A stretch of DNA of 64,000 bases from a candidate division KSB3 bacterium (lineage in GTDB: Bacteria > Moduliflexota > Moduliflexia > Moduliflexales > Moduliflexaceae), in NCBI GenBank assembly GCA_002748425.1, contig PDSJ01000016.1, forward strand, positions 1-64,000, read 5' to 3'. Shown here in pieces: positions 52,480-61,762 of the stretch; positions within the stretch are counted from its first letter, which is position 1; each line of letters opens with the position of its first letter. The notes under the pieces are model-generated. The model was given only the letters and a program-made list of their open reading frames with translations, was not told the DNA's origin and did not search any database. Position numbers and translations under genes: made by a program.

Positions 52480-53113
52480 ATATCGTTGCCGATCTGCGTG
52501 GATCAAGTCAGGAGGCCATCAAAAGCACTTCTCGACTGATATACCCGGCATTTGGAACACGTCGTCATTACGCTGAACATGGCCAGAATCATCGACAATG
52601 AAGAATGTTCGTGGCCTGTTCTCGGATAACTTACTGTCTTCGGGGAAGCTACGTTTCTCCATCGGCTGTCTTACGACCGGTCCTGCCTGGGGGAAGTAAT
52701 TCGATTGCGTTGCAGGAGCCTCTGGCTGTCGTGCCGCTTTAAAAACGTTTGTCCATAAAGATACGGAAGGGCTGAATATGTCAAATAGATTTCGTGAGAA
52801 AATTTCGCGCCAGTCTGCCAGAGAGCAAAATTCCGAACTGTATCGGAAGGAAATCCCTGATGCCATTGTTTTCTTTTGTCCAGCATCTTCACAGAATTCC
52901 CGACAAAATTTTAACAAAAAGCTTACAAAAAACTTGACACTATGGAAGTATTTTTCTCTGTTTGAGAATCAAGTTTTTCTGAAATGTTGCAATGATGCCG
53001 GATCGCTCATGCCTGTATCCGACATCATTCATTATTGTCGGAAAAACGAAGCCGTGCTGTGCTTGCGTTCATGTTTTTCGCGTTATGCTGACGTATTGAA
53101 GGAGGGTATTTAC
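52480..53113. other. 634-base intergenic stretch
   Basis: Divergent leader region between the kinase gene and the iron-type operon. A minus-strand frame at 52519-52917 and a plus-strand frame from 52778 are open but look like chance. TTGACA at 52934-52939 could be a -35 box, but I see no good -10 partner. The last part holds the AAGGAGGG ribosome binding site of the next gene. Confidence 0.5.
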
Positions 53114-54148
53114 ATGAAGAAAGTTGTTGGGATTTGTCTGATTCTACTCGTTCTGGGGAGTCTGCCACTTGCTGCTGAGGAGAAGGTGCTGACCCTGTAT
53201 GGAAGTGCGGAGCCGCGTTCTATCGAAGTGCTGGCTGAGGGATTTGAAAAGGCGACGGGTGTGAAGGTGGACTGGATCAGAATGTCATCAGGAGAAACTC
53301 TTGCCCGCTTACGAGCTGAAAAGGACAATCCGCAGGCAGATGTCTGGTGGGGCGGAACTCTTGATCCCCATTCAATTGCCGCTCTTGAAGGGTTAACTGA
53401 AAATTATTGTCCTTCAATTTATGATGAACTCGACCCGCGTTTTCGCGATCCTCTTGGTGATTGCCAGGTGATCGGGGTCTATGTCGGAATTCTCGGTTTC
53501 TCAGCCAATGAAGCGCTGCTGAAAGAAATGGGCATCCCCACTCCCACAGGATGGGAAGACTTGCTGAATCCAAAGCTGAAGGGCCTGATCGGAGTTGCAA
53601 ATCCAAATACTTCGGGAACAGCATTGACCACACTGGCGACCCAGGTCTTCCGTACAGGTGAAGCAGAAGGAAAAAAAGTCGATGAAGACGCTGGTCTTGA
53701 ATATATGAAAGCGCTGCATGCCAATATCGCGAATTACACCAAATCGGGCGTAGCCCCCGGAATTCTGGCCGGACGAGGCGAATTGGCTGTTGCGATCGTC
53801 TTCCTGCACGATGTAATCTATCAAATTGAAGAAGGATATCCGGTCACAGCGATCGCCCCGCAAGACGGAACCGGCTATGAAATCGGAGGATTAAACCTGG
53901 TGAAAGGTGCTCCTCATCCAGAGATTGCCAAACAATTCATGGATTGGGTTGTCAGCGCAGAGGCTCAAGAAACTCAGGCAGCAATAGGCGCGTATCAGCT
54001 TCCCACCAACATGACTGCGAAAGTCCCTGAATCTGCCATTCCAATTGACAGTGTGGCGACAGTCGATTATGATTTCAACTGGGTTGCTGAAAACGGTGTT
54101 CGCGTCACGGATCGCTGGACCCGTGAAGTGTTCACACTGCCTCGTTAA
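53114..54148 (+). CDS. ABC transporter binding protein, iron(III)/AfuA type
   Basis: The 344-residue periplasmic binding protein has a signal peptide (MKKVVGICLILLVLGSLPLA). The mature protein begins KVLTLYGSAEPRSIEVLAEG and has QADVWWGGTLDPHSIAALEG, features of the family that binds iron(III) or small phosphorylated/organic anions. AAGGAGGG lies upstream of the ATG at 53114; the longer open frame from 52778 is not the gene. A 13-bp hairpin separates it from the permease gene. The ligand is not certain. Confidence 0.85.
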   Translation: MKKVVGICLILLVLGSLPLAAEEKVLTLYGSAEPRSIEVLAEGFEKATGVKVDWIRMSSGETLARLRAEKDNPQADVWWGGTLDPHSIAALEGLTENYCPSIYDELDPRFRDPLGDCQVIGVYVGILGFSANEALLKEMGIPTPTGWEDLLNPKLKGLIGVANPNTSGTALTTLATQVFRTGEAEGKKVDEDAGLEYMKALHANIANYTKSGVAPGILAGRGELAVAIVFLHDVIYQIEEGYPVTAIAPQDGTGYEIGGLNLVKGAPHPEIAKQFMDWVVSAEAQETQAAIGAYQLPTNMTAKVPESAIPIDSVATVDYDFNWVAENGVRVTDRWTREVFTLPR

Positions 54149-54156
54149 ATAAACAA

Positions 54157-54220
54157 CCTGCTTTTCCGGCGTTTCTGCTTTCTTTGCTCTCAGGAGAGAA
54201 GGAACGACCGGAAAAGCAGG
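54157..54220. other. Intercistronic hairpin in the iron-type operon
   Basis: CCTGCTTTTCCGG (54157-54169) pairs with CCGGAAAAGCAGG (54208-54220), extended inward by CGTT/AACG after a one-base bulge. There is no U-tract. It lies between the binding-protein gene and the permease gene, where such hairpins often stabilise the upstream message and lower downstream expression. Confidence 0.7.
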
Positions 54221-54241
54221 GACATACGAAGGGCTTGTGAC

Positions 54242-56287
54242 ATGCTGACTCGTCTTGGGCATCAGAAAGGGCAGACAATGTTGTTTGGAAGCGTGCTCAC
54301 GTTGTTGCTGCTCTCATTTCTTCCCTTCAGCTCTCAGCAGGGAAGTGTTTTCGCCGTTCTCCGGCATGGTAATTTTTCAGCAGGCATCTGGGCGTTTTTG
54401 TGGGAGATGCCTGTTCTGGGACTGTTGATGCTGCTTGTTCTCTTAAATGGCGTGATTTCAGCCATTCGGGGGAATGTGCGTAAATATCCCGTTCTCCAGT
54501 TTGCCGTAAATTTTTTGGCAGTCTTGCTTTTTATCATCCAGTTTGTATTTGTGCGTCCGGATATTCCCCTGGGGGCAGGAGCCTGGCTCTTGTTTTTCAC
54601 ACTGTTGCTTTTCTGGGCACAGGGTTTTTCACGCCTGGGCTACATTATGGGCGACACATTCATCTCCGGCTCGATTCTCAGTATTTCAGCACTGCTGCTC
54701 GTCTTTATTGTTTTCCCCTTGATCGTCATGTTGGGGCGCAGTGTCATTGTAGACGGACGATTTGCGCCGGCGAATCTGTTGAGCACCCTGCAAGCCTATC
54801 CAAGCACGTGGCGTATTTTAAAAAACAGCCTGTATATGGCCTCGAGTGTTGGCCTTCTGTCAACCGCGATCGGGCTGGCCTTTGCTCTGGTTATCGAGCG
54901 CTCCCGTTTTCGCTATAAACGTTTCATGCAGGGTTTTTCACTGCTGCCGATCATCACGCCTCCCTTTGTGATCGGGCTGGCCATTATTTTCATGCTGGGC
55001 CGCACGGGATATTTGAGCTATGGAATATTCAACGTGCGCAGTTCATTCATCTTTGGCTTTCCCGGCATTGTGCTTGCCCAAACCTTATCGTTCGCCCCAA
55101 TGGCCTATCTGATTTTATCGGGGGTTGTGCGTTCTCTTGACTCGACACTTGAAGAGGCGAGCTATACAATGGGCGCGGATCGCTGGTATACATTAAGACG
55201 AGTGATCTGGCCGCTGATCCGTCCCGGTGTCGCCAATGCATTTCTCATTTCGGTGATCGAGTCACTGGCGGATTTCGCAAATCCGATTTTGCTCGGAGGC
55301 GACTTTGATGTGCTTTCGACCTCAATCTATCTAGCAATCATTGGGCGCTATGATGAAGTCTTGGCGGCAAGTCTGGGGCTGGTCCTGCTTTCGATTACCC
55401 TGACGACCTTCCTGGTGCAGCGCTACTGGGTCGGGAAACGTTCGTATGTAACCATTACTGGAAAACCAGCTCGACGGGCGGCGCTGCCTTTGCCGAAAAC
55501 GCTCGACTACAGCCTTGTCGGCGTGTCAATCCTTTGGATAGTCTTGACCGTAAGTCTGTACGGATCAGTGTTTCTGGGAGGATTTGTGAAGCTCTGGGGA
55601 GTAAATAACACCCTGACCCTGATGCATTACAAACGCTTCCTGGTTGATGGCTTTGAGTCGTATACGACGACGATCAAGCTGGCGGCTCTTTCGGCTCCGC
55701 TCACTGCTATCGTAGGATTGCTGATCGCATATCTTGTCAGCCGCTATCATTTCTTCGGCAAAGACATCTTTGAGTTCACATCGATGCTGAGTTTTGCGAT
55801 CCCCGGCACTGTCGTCGGAATCGGATATGTCATGTCGTTTAATACAGCGCCGCTGCTGTTTACCGGCACAGCATCAATTCTGGTGATCTGCTTTATCTTC
55901 CGCAATATGCCGGTGGGAATTCGTTCAGCGATGGCTGCTCTGCAGCAAATCGATCGCTCACTGGAAGAGTCGTCGATTACCTTGGGAGCAAGCAATTTAC
56001 GAACGTTCCATAAAATCGTCTTGCCGCTGATTCGACCTGCGATTTTTTCAGGGCTCGTCTTCTCTTTTGTCCGGGCAATGACGGCAATCAGCGCTGTGAT
56101 CTTTCTTGTAACCGCCCGGACAAAATTGGCGACTACCGTCATTTTAGGACGAATTGAGGCCGGGAAACTGGGGCTGGCTACAGCATATTGTACGCTCATG
56201 ATTTTCACAATGATTGCAGCGATCGTCCTGATGCATACAATTGTCCGTAAAATGACCGGCGTCGGGAAGCCTCAAACTATCTCATAA
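54242..56287 (+). CDS. Fused two-domain ABC permease, iron(III)/FbpB type
   Basis: The 681-residue inner-membrane protein has two permease halves in one chain. Each half has an ATPase-docking loop: EEASYTMGADRWYTLRRVIW near 303-322 and EESSITLGASNLRTFHKIVL near 576-595. An extra ~130 residues of four or five hydrophobic segments precede the first half. This is the FbpB/ThiP-like architecture. It is followed by the ATPase gene after 36 bases. Confidence 0.88.
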   Translation: MLTRLGHQKGQTMLFGSVLTLLLLSFLPFSSQQGSVFAVLRHGNFSAGIWAFLWEMPVLGLLMLLVLLNGVISAIRGNVRKYPVLQFAVNFLAVLLFIIQFVFVRPDIPLGAGAWLLFFTLLLFWAQGFSRLGYIMGDTFISGSILSISALLLVFIVFPLIVMLGRSVIVDGRFAPANLLSTLQAYPSTWRILKNSLYMASSVGLLSTAIGLAFALVIERSRFRYKRFMQGFSLLPIITPPFVIGLAIIFMLGRTGYLSYGIFNVRSSFIFGFPGIVLAQTLSFAPMAYLILSGVVRSLDSTLEEASYTMGADRWYTLRRVIWPLIRPGVANAFLISVIESLADFANPILLGGDFDVLSTSIYLAIIGRYDEVLAASLGLVLLSITLTTFLVQRYWVGKRSYVTITGKPARRAALPLPKTLDYSLVGVSILWIVLTVSLYGSVFLGGFVKLWGVNNTLTLMHYKRFLVDGFESYTTTIKLAALSAPLTAIVGLLIAYLVSRYHFFGKDIFEFTSMLSFAIPGTVVGIGYVMSFNTAPLLFTGTASILVICFIFRNMPVGIRSAMAALQQIDRSLEESSITLGASNLRTFHKIVLPLIRPAIFSGLVFSFVRAMTAISAVIFLVTARTKLATTVILGRIEAGKLGLATAYCTLMIFTMIAAIVLMHTIVRKMTGVGKPQTIS

Positions 56288-56323
56288 CCGTAGATCGGGA
56301 TTCGTATAAAGGGATATAAGCCT

Positions 56324-57400
56324 ATGGATCTGATACAAGAAACACGTGCGGACCTCAAGCTTGAGAACGTTGTGAAACGTTTTGGAAAAGTTGTTGCTGT
56401 CAATAATGTGTCGCTGGAGATTCCGCACGGAAAACTGTTGACGCTGCTTGGACCGTCAGGCTGCGGAAAAACAACAATACTGCGCATGATTGCCGGCTTG
56501 GAGTCTCCGACGTCCGGGCATATTTATCTTGGTGGAACGGATGTCACTCATTTATCGCCGAACGAACGTAAAATGACGATGGTGTTTCAGTCCTATGCGC
56601 TTTTTCCACATATGAATGTGTATGAGAATATTGCGTACGGACTGCGAGTGATGCGCTGGGCGGACGATCGCATTCAGGAGGCCGTGAATGAAACCGTGCG
56701 TATGGTGGGCCTGGAAGGACTGATGCAACGTGGAGCGAGTGAGCTCTCCGGCGGACAGCAGCAACGGGTTGCCGTCGCCAGGGCTCTGGTGCTGAAGCCG
56801 AAAGTGCTGCTCTTTGACGAGCCCCTGTCGAACCTGGATGCGAAGCTCCGAAAGCATATGCGCGGAGAAATCCGTAATCTGCAAAAAGATCTGGGGATCA
56901 CATCGGTCTATGTGACACACGATCAGTCTGAAGCGCTGGCCATCTCTGACGAGATTGTTGTCATGGCAAACGCTGTTATCTCGCAGAAAGGCGGCCCGCA
57001 AGAGTTATATACCCAGCCGGCAAATCCTTTTGTGGCGGATTTCATCGGTGAAGCAAATATCGTGGAGACCGAAGTGATTGCCGTTAAAGGCGAGTTCGCA
57101 CAGGTTCGTCTCGATTCTCTGGAGCTTTCCGTCCCCTGCTTTCAGTTGCCGAAAGTGGGACAACGGGCGCAGCTCGTTATTCGTCCGGAAGATATTCGTA
57201 TTACGGCAGAGAAACAGCCTGATGGGATAAAGGGGGTGGTAAAGTTTGCCCAATATCAGGGCGCATCAAATGACTATATGGTCGAAACCCGGCCGGGTGA
57301 GCTCTCTATCAGCGATTATTCAGCAAAAGGCTCACTGCTTGATCGCGGAACCGAGGTCAGCTTGACCTTTCGTGAAAAGCGCTTGTTTTTAATCTGTTGA
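56324..57400 (+). CDS. ABC transporter ATPase, iron(III)/FbpC-PotA type
   Basis: The 358-residue ATPase has Walker A GPSGCGKT (43-50), signature LSGGQQQR and Walker B VLLFDEPLSNLD (about 162-173), plus a C-terminal TOBE-like domain (from about 280: LVIRPEDIRI). It energises the fused permease encoded directly upstream. It is last in the transporter unit, 66 bases before the small secreted protein gene. Confidence 0.9.
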   Translation: MDLIQETRADLKLENVVKRFGKVVAVNNVSLEIPHGKLLTLLGPSGCGKTTILRMIAGLESPTSGHIYLGGTDVTHLSPNERKMTMVFQSYALFPHMNVYENIAYGLRVMRWADDRIQEAVNETVRMVGLEGLMQRGASELSGGQQQRVAVARALVLKPKVLLFDEPLSNLDAKLRKHMRGEIRNLQKDLGITSVYVTHDQSEALAISDEIVVMANAVISQKGGPQELYTQPANPFVADFIGEANIVETEVIAVKGEFAQVRLDSLELSVPCFQLPKVGQRAQLVIRPEDIRITAEKQPDGIKGVVKFAQYQGASNDYMVETRPGELSISDYSAKGSLLDRGTEVSLTFREKRLFLIC

Positions 57401-57466
57401 GGGATATTGGTCCGGTCTGTTACTGACATGAAAGCCTTATTTAATGAACTAAGGGAGCGTGTTATT

Positions 57467-58009
57467 ATGAAAAAAGTGTTATGCTGTGTGTCGTGTCTCG
57501 TTGTGCTGAGTCTTCTCAGCATAGCTTTTGTCGCCGTTGCCGATGAATTGCCGGAATTTGTCAAAAGCCAGGTGCGCAAAGGCAGTAAAGAGTTTGAAGG
57601 CTGGAGCCAATTCGATAAATCCGGACCGGTAAAATTTTTACAGGTCCAACATACGGCTGCGGCTTCGGATCCTGGCAGCGCCGCCACCCTGGACGGGTCG
57701 TTCGGAGAACGCCTTATTGAAGTGGTGCTTGACAGCTCTGTCAAGGCCGATCTCGTGACATGGAGCCTCAAGAATAAAGGCCCCGGGACAGTTACTGTTG
57801 TGGCAAGCAATGACGGCGAACTGACTGAGACGATATTGATCGAGGCAGACGCTTCGGCTGAGATTTCGACAAAAGTGGTGGATGCCTACTGCTACATTGT
57901 CGTTGACAGCGAAGGAAAAAACGAAACGACACTGAGCATTCAGGCAAAAGCCGGCGAAGAAGACGCCAAAACCGTACGGGGAAAAAGTATGCTTGTGGCG
58001 TGGTTTTAG
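57467..58009 (+). CDS. Small secreted protein, unknown
   Basis: The 180-residue protein has a signal peptide (MKKVLCCVSCLVVLSLLSIA, cleavage near VAVA). The mature part is acidic and Val/Thr/Ala-rich (TVTVVASNDGELTETILIEA), suggesting a small beta domain. No family is recognised. ATG 57467 follows AGGGAG at some distance; the longer frame from 57407 has no signal peptide. Its position after the iron-type ATPase gene and before a terminator suggests it shares that operon. Confidence 0.7.
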   Translation: MKKVLCCVSCLVVLSLLSIAFVAVADELPEFVKSQVRKGSKEFEGWSQFDKSGPVKFLQVQHTAAASDPGSAATLDGSFGERLIEVVLDSSVKADLVTWSLKNKGPGTVTVVASNDGELTETILIEADASAEISTKVVDAYCYIVVDSEGKNETTLSIQAKAGEEDAKTVRGKSMLVAWF

Positions 58010-58037
58010 ATGATCGTTGCTGATAAATTGTCTTTTG

Positions 58038-58074
58038 ACGGCTCTGCGTGTGTGTAAACGCAGAGCCGTTTTTT
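58038..58074 (+). terminator. Intrinsic terminator after the iron-type operon
   Basis: Stem ACGGCTCTGCG / CGCAGAGCCGT (58038-58048 and 58059-58069) with a 10-base loop and TTTTTT to 58074. Confidence 0.9.
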
Positions 58075-58227
58075 ATCAAGAATGCTGCTCTTGTCTCTTT
58101 TACAAAAATCACCAGGGCATGTGCTCAAGCTTCCCGTGTGGCATTCGTGTAAGTGTGGGAACAGCGTCGAGCTTGTATGTGAGGAAACGTTCCACAAGCC
58201 GTAAGAGACGAGACGAATGTCTGCGCG

Positions 58228-59622
58228 ATGTTTATGAAAAATGTAGGCGTCATGAGCTTAGGCTGTCCCAAGAATCGTCTCGACACCGAGGTGATGCTTG
58301 GACTTCTGCACGCTGCCGGTTATGTTCTGGTGCCGGAAGATCTGGCCGAGCTGATTATCGTCAATACCTGTGGTTTCATCCAGGAGGCCAAGGAAGAGGC
58401 CATTGAAACGACCTTGGAGGCTGCCCGATATAAAGATACGGCTCGCTGCCGTTTTCTGATTATGGCCGGCTGCTTTTCTCAACGTTATGTCTATGAAGCC
58501 GCAGCGGAATTCCCTGAAGTTGATTTTTTTATGGGAGTAGACGATGTGCCCCATATTGTCAGTATCTGTCGACAGCTTGAGAATGGAACGGCGTCTTCGC
58601 GTATTTCCGCGACGCTGCTTGCGAACAGGCCCTCTCAATATCTTTATGATCACACTGTTCCCCGCACAGTGCTTGGTGCGCGACACAGCGTGTATCTTAA
58701 AATTTCCGAGGGCTGCCGCTATCGCTGTTCCTTCTGCGCGATTCCGCTCATTCGCGGCTCGCTGCGCAGCCGTTCAATGCAATCGGTACTTTCCGAGGCT
58801 TCAGCTCTTGTTGAGACAGGAACGTCTGAGATTCTCCTCATTGCTCAGGACACAACTTCTTACGGAATCGACCGGGGCGGGACCCCCTTAATCGTTCCGC
58901 TGCTGCAACGCCTTTCCGACATCAGAGGCCTGCAGTGGATCCGTCTGATGTATGCGTATCCGAGCAACTTCGATCTGCCGCTGATGCAGCTTATGGCCGA
59001 GCGGGAAAATATTTGCTCGTATATCGATTTGCCGTTGCAGCACATTGATGATTCGATCTTACACGCGATGCGCCGTGGCGTCTCAGAGCAAAAGACACGC
59101 CATTTGCTGGAACAATTACGCCGGGAAATTCCCGGGCTGGTTTTACGCAGCTCTCTGATTGTCGGTTTTCCGGGCGAAACAGATGCTGTCTTTCAGAAGT
59201 TGGAAGACTTTGTGCGGGACACTCGTTTCGATCGCCTGGGGGTATTCGCCTACTCTCATGAAGAGGGGACTCCTGCCTGCGATCTGCCGGGGCAAATCCC
59301 TGCTGAGGTCGCGCAGGAACGCCGGCAGCAGCTCATGAGGATTCAGCAGGAGATTTCCCTGCAAAAGAACCAGAGCCTTATCGGCAGCGTACAGAACGTG
59401 CTGATCGATGGAGTGTCGCGAGAAAGTGACTTACTGCTTGAAGGGCGCCTGCAGGGCCAAGCCCCTGATATTGACGGCGTCGTATATATCACTGAGGGCA
59501 ATACAGAACAGGGCCGCTTTGAGAAGGTGCTCGTCACTGAAGCGCTTCCGTATGATTTAGTGGGAAAGATTCTCAGCGAGTCCTCAGAGAGTGTGGGCAA
59601 AATAATGATCGAGAATGCTTGA
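58228..59622 (+). CDS. rimO: Ribosomal protein S12 methylthiotransferase RimO
   Basis: The 464-residue radical SAM enzyme adds a methylthio group to Asp88/89 of ribosomal protein S12. The N-terminal MTTase cluster cysteines are C13 (SLGCPKN), C48 and C82. The radical SAM cluster is C163, C167 and C170 (CRYRCSFC). A TRAM-like domain follows from about 375. SLGCPKNRLDTE is specific to RimO rather than MiaB. ATG 58228 or 58234 could be the start; neither has a strong ribosome binding site. Confidence 0.93.
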   Translation: MFMKNVGVMSLGCPKNRLDTEVMLGLLHAAGYVLVPEDLAELIIVNTCGFIQEAKEEAIETTLEAARYKDTARCRFLIMAGCFSQRYVYEAAAEFPEVDFFMGVDDVPHIVSICRQLENGTASSRISATLLANRPSQYLYDHTVPRTVLGARHSVYLKISEGCRYRCSFCAIPLIRGSLRSRSMQSVLSEASALVETGTSEILLIAQDTTSYGIDRGGTPLIVPLLQRLSDIRGLQWIRLMYAYPSNFDLPLMQLMAERENICSYIDLPLQHIDDSILHAMRRGVSEQKTRHLLEQLRREIPGLVLRSSLIVGFPGETDAVFQKLEDFVRDTRFDRLGVFAYSHEEGTPACDLPGQIPAEVAQERRQQLMRIQQEISLQKNQSLIGSVQNVLIDGVSRESDLLLEGRLQGQAPDIDGVVYITEGNTEQGRFEKVLVTEALPYDLVGKILSESSESVGKIMIENA

Positions 59623-59653
59623 CAGGAAGCCGTAAGTATTATAGCCTGTCGTC

Positions 59654-59683
59654 TTGTCAACGGCATATCCTGGAACATATAAT
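59654..59683 (+). promoter_or_regulatory. Probable sigma-70-type promoter
   Basis: TTGTCA (59654-59659) and perfect TATAAT (59678-59683) with 18-base spacing, 80 bases before the start of the large secreted protein gene. Confidence 0.65.
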
Positions 59684-59763
59684 AAAGATCGTTGATATGC
59701 TAGTCACATTGTAAAAAATATCTGTTACAGAGCTATAGAACCTTAACCAGAGGAGTGAATCTT

Positions 59764-61494
59764 ATGCAAAGACACCGAATTGCGACACGGATCGTGCTGT
59801 TTGTGATGATGGGAGTGATTTTTGGCCTGAGTCATCCTGCGTATGCTCAGGCTCCTGAGGATGATGTGTTTGCTGTCATAAAAATCAGTAATCCGGAAGC
59901 CCTGCTCCCGAAGATTGCAGCATTGGTTGATAAATTTCAGCCCGGTTTTGGCGGAATGATTAATCCCATGATGGTGGGAAATATGCTGTTTAACAATCCG
60001 GAATGGACCGGCATGGATAAGGCCGGTGATTATACGCTGGTGGTCTTAAACCCAATGAAATACGGCAGTGCTCCATTCGGCATAATTGTGCCGTTGACGT
60101 CCAAGGACGACTACCTCGGTGCCTTGTCGCAAGCTCTGAGCGGCGGCGAAGAAACTGACGGCGTCCATCATTTTGTGCTGCCGAATCAGGCGTCACTTTG
60201 CATCGCCCCGACGGAAAATGCCGGAGTCTTATCAGAGAGTCCGGAGTCTGCGACAGTGATCAAATCATTAATCGATGCCGACAGTTCAGCGCTTTCAGTC
60301 GTTCCCGTCGTCAAAGGACAAATTACGGCGTCGCTGTCGTTGAGTAAAATTCTACACACAATGCAACCGATGATAGACATGGTCAAGCAGCAAGCCCTCA
60401 TGGGCGTGCAGCAGGAAATGTCTCAAGGTGCAGAAGAGGAGAAGCAGCCGCAGGCTGAAGCTCTGATGGGAGTTGTCGAATCTGAAATCGATATGTTTTT
60501 TTCCTTGCTCAATCAGTGCACAGACTTAGAACTCGCGATACAGCTTGAGGATGCTGGGCTGCGTCTGAGCAAAGCCGTATTTGCTGCGGAGGAGAGTGCG
60601 CTTGCGGCGTTTATGGAGAAACAGGTCCCTGCAAAATCTGAGTTGTTGGGTGTGTTTCCCTCTGACTCGGCGCTCTTAGTGAGTGGATCGATTGAAATAA
60701 CGCCGGAATTTCAGAAAGCGTATCTTAGCTTTGTCGAAACGCTGCTGACGGTGAATGACACGCTGGATGACGACACTGTCACGAAAACGCTTGCATTGCT
60801 CGAAAAATCTTTTGAGGCCTTTGGCGGCGATTTTGCCATGGCTTCTCTGAGCCCCACAAGCGAGTCGTGGCTGATGGAAGTGATCTCCTTGAAAGATGCT
60901 GACATAGCAAAAGAGGTCTTTAAGGCCTACCCGGATATGCTAAGCTCCTTCATGGGATCTTACACTGACCCGGAGATTGATGTTCAGATGAGGCTGGGTG
61001 ACACACAGACACTTGAAAGCGGCGAAGTGATGGAATACCTGTTGGATCTTAACACTGATAAGATTGCGGATCCGGAAGGACAAAAGATTTTTGATACTCT
61101 GTTCGGCGACACATTTGTTCTGCCGCTTGGTGTTACCAGCGACTATGCTGTCGCTGCCTTTGGAGATGAGAAGGCAGTAAATCAGCTGTCTTCGATCATG
61201 GAGATGCTTGATTCAGGCAAAAAGATCGCAGCCGAGCATAGACCGAAGCAGTTCGGCCTCCCGGAAAAGAATAATATGTTTCTGTATCTTTCCCTGCCGA
61301 AAATCCTTTCTTGGCTTGCTGCAAAAGAGTTTTCAGGGCTTCCTTCTTTCGAAGTGGACGCGGTTGACAGCCCTGGAATCGGAGCAAGCTGGCGCTTTGT
61401 CAAGTCACATTTTGAAGCTGAAATGTTTATTCCGGTTGATGAAATCCTGGCGATTAAGACGCTTATCGAACAGGCCGCTCCGGCTAACGAATAA
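59764..61494 (+). CDS. Large secreted protein of unknown function
   Basis: The 576-residue protein has a signal peptide (IATRIVLFVMMGVIFGLSHP, cleavage after AYAQA). The mature part is acidic with many Ser/Thr, Met and Leu: FAVIKISNPEALLPKIAALV at the start, ELLGVFPSDSALLVSGSIEI in the middle, MFIPVDEILAIKTLIEQAAP at the end. The pattern recalls exported DUF3352-like proteins but I do not assign it. ATG 59764 has AGGAG 8 nt upstream; the GTG at 59755 sits too close to that site. A good promoter precedes it and a terminator follows, so it is a single-gene unit. Confidence 0.75.
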   Translation: MQRHRIATRIVLFVMMGVIFGLSHPAYAQAPEDDVFAVIKISNPEALLPKIAALVDKFQPGFGGMINPMMVGNMLFNNPEWTGMDKAGDYTLVVLNPMKYGSAPFGIIVPLTSKDDYLGALSQALSGGEETDGVHHFVLPNQASLCIAPTENAGVLSESPESATVIKSLIDADSSALSVVPVVKGQITASLSLSKILHTMQPMIDMVKQQALMGVQQEMSQGAEEEKQPQAEALMGVVESEIDMFFSLLNQCTDLELAIQLEDAGLRLSKAVFAAEESALAAFMEKQVPAKSELLGVFPSDSALLVSGSIEITPEFQKAYLSFVETLLTVNDTLDDDTVTKTLALLEKSFEAFGGDFAMASLSPTSESWLMEVISLKDADIAKEVFKAYPDMLSSFMGSYTDPEIDVQMRLGDTQTLESGEVMEYLLDLNTDKIADPEGQKIFDTLFGDTFVLPLGVTSDYAVAAFGDEKAVNQLSSIMEMLDSGKKIAAEHRPKQFGLPEKNNMFLYLSLPKILSWLAAKEFSGLPSFEVDAVDSPGIGASWRFVKSHFEAEMFIPVDEILAIKTLIEQAAPANE

Positions 61495-61516
61495 TTTGTG
61501 TTGGCAGATGCGTATC

Positions 61517-61552
61517 AAAGGCAAGGATTTTGAGAATTCTTGCCTTTTTTTA
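61517..61552 (+). terminator. Intrinsic terminator after the secreted protein gene
   Basis: Stem AAAGGCAAG / CTTGCCTTT (61517-61525 and 61539-61547) with a 13-base loop and a run of T. Confidence 0.85.
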
Positions 61553-61583
61553 TGCTTCAAGCGATAATTTTGCAGAGACGCTC

Positions 61584-61619
61584 TTGACATTCAGAAAGAG
61601 CGCTGAATTATATATTCAG
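61584..61619 (+). promoter_or_regulatory. Promoter with palindrome ahead of nifUS
   Basis: TTGACA at 61584-61589. The -10 region (TTATAT at 61608-61613, 18-base spacing) lies inside the palindrome CTGAAT-TATAT-ATTCAG at 61603-61619. A regulator of iron-sulfur assembly could bind here. Confidence 0.5.
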
Positions 61620-61638
61620 TGAGATGAAAATTCGCAGT

Positions 61639-61737
61639 GACCGATATTTCCCGGTCGTATGGGGAGTGTCTGAGACACTCTTGACTTCCGGCCGTGAAGC
61701 ACACCACCTCAAAAGAAATAATCGCCGTGTTTCACGG
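61639..61737 (+). promoter_or_regulatory. Structured 5' leader of nifU
   Basis: Three stems lie within about 100 bases: GACCG/CGGTC (61639-61643, 61652-61656), GAGTGTC/GACACTC (61664-61670, 61674-61680) and an 11-bp stem CCGTGAAGCAC/GTGTTTCACGG (61692-61702, 61727-61737, one wobble). It ends 25 bases before the nifU ATG. It matches no riboswitch class that I recognise. Confidence 0.5.
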
Positions 61738-61762
61738 TATAAACATCTGAGGGTGTAAATAT

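Noticed and set aside
52519..52917. 132-codon minus-strand frame between kinase and iron-type operon
   Set aside because: Cysteine- and aromatic-rich without pattern, competing frames on both strands, and no convincing start. It contains FFIVDDSG, which superficially resembles a receiver start but lacks the rest.
52778..53113. Upstream extension of the iron-type binding protein frame
   Set aside because: The signal peptide and AAGGAGGG ribosome binding site place the true start at 53114.
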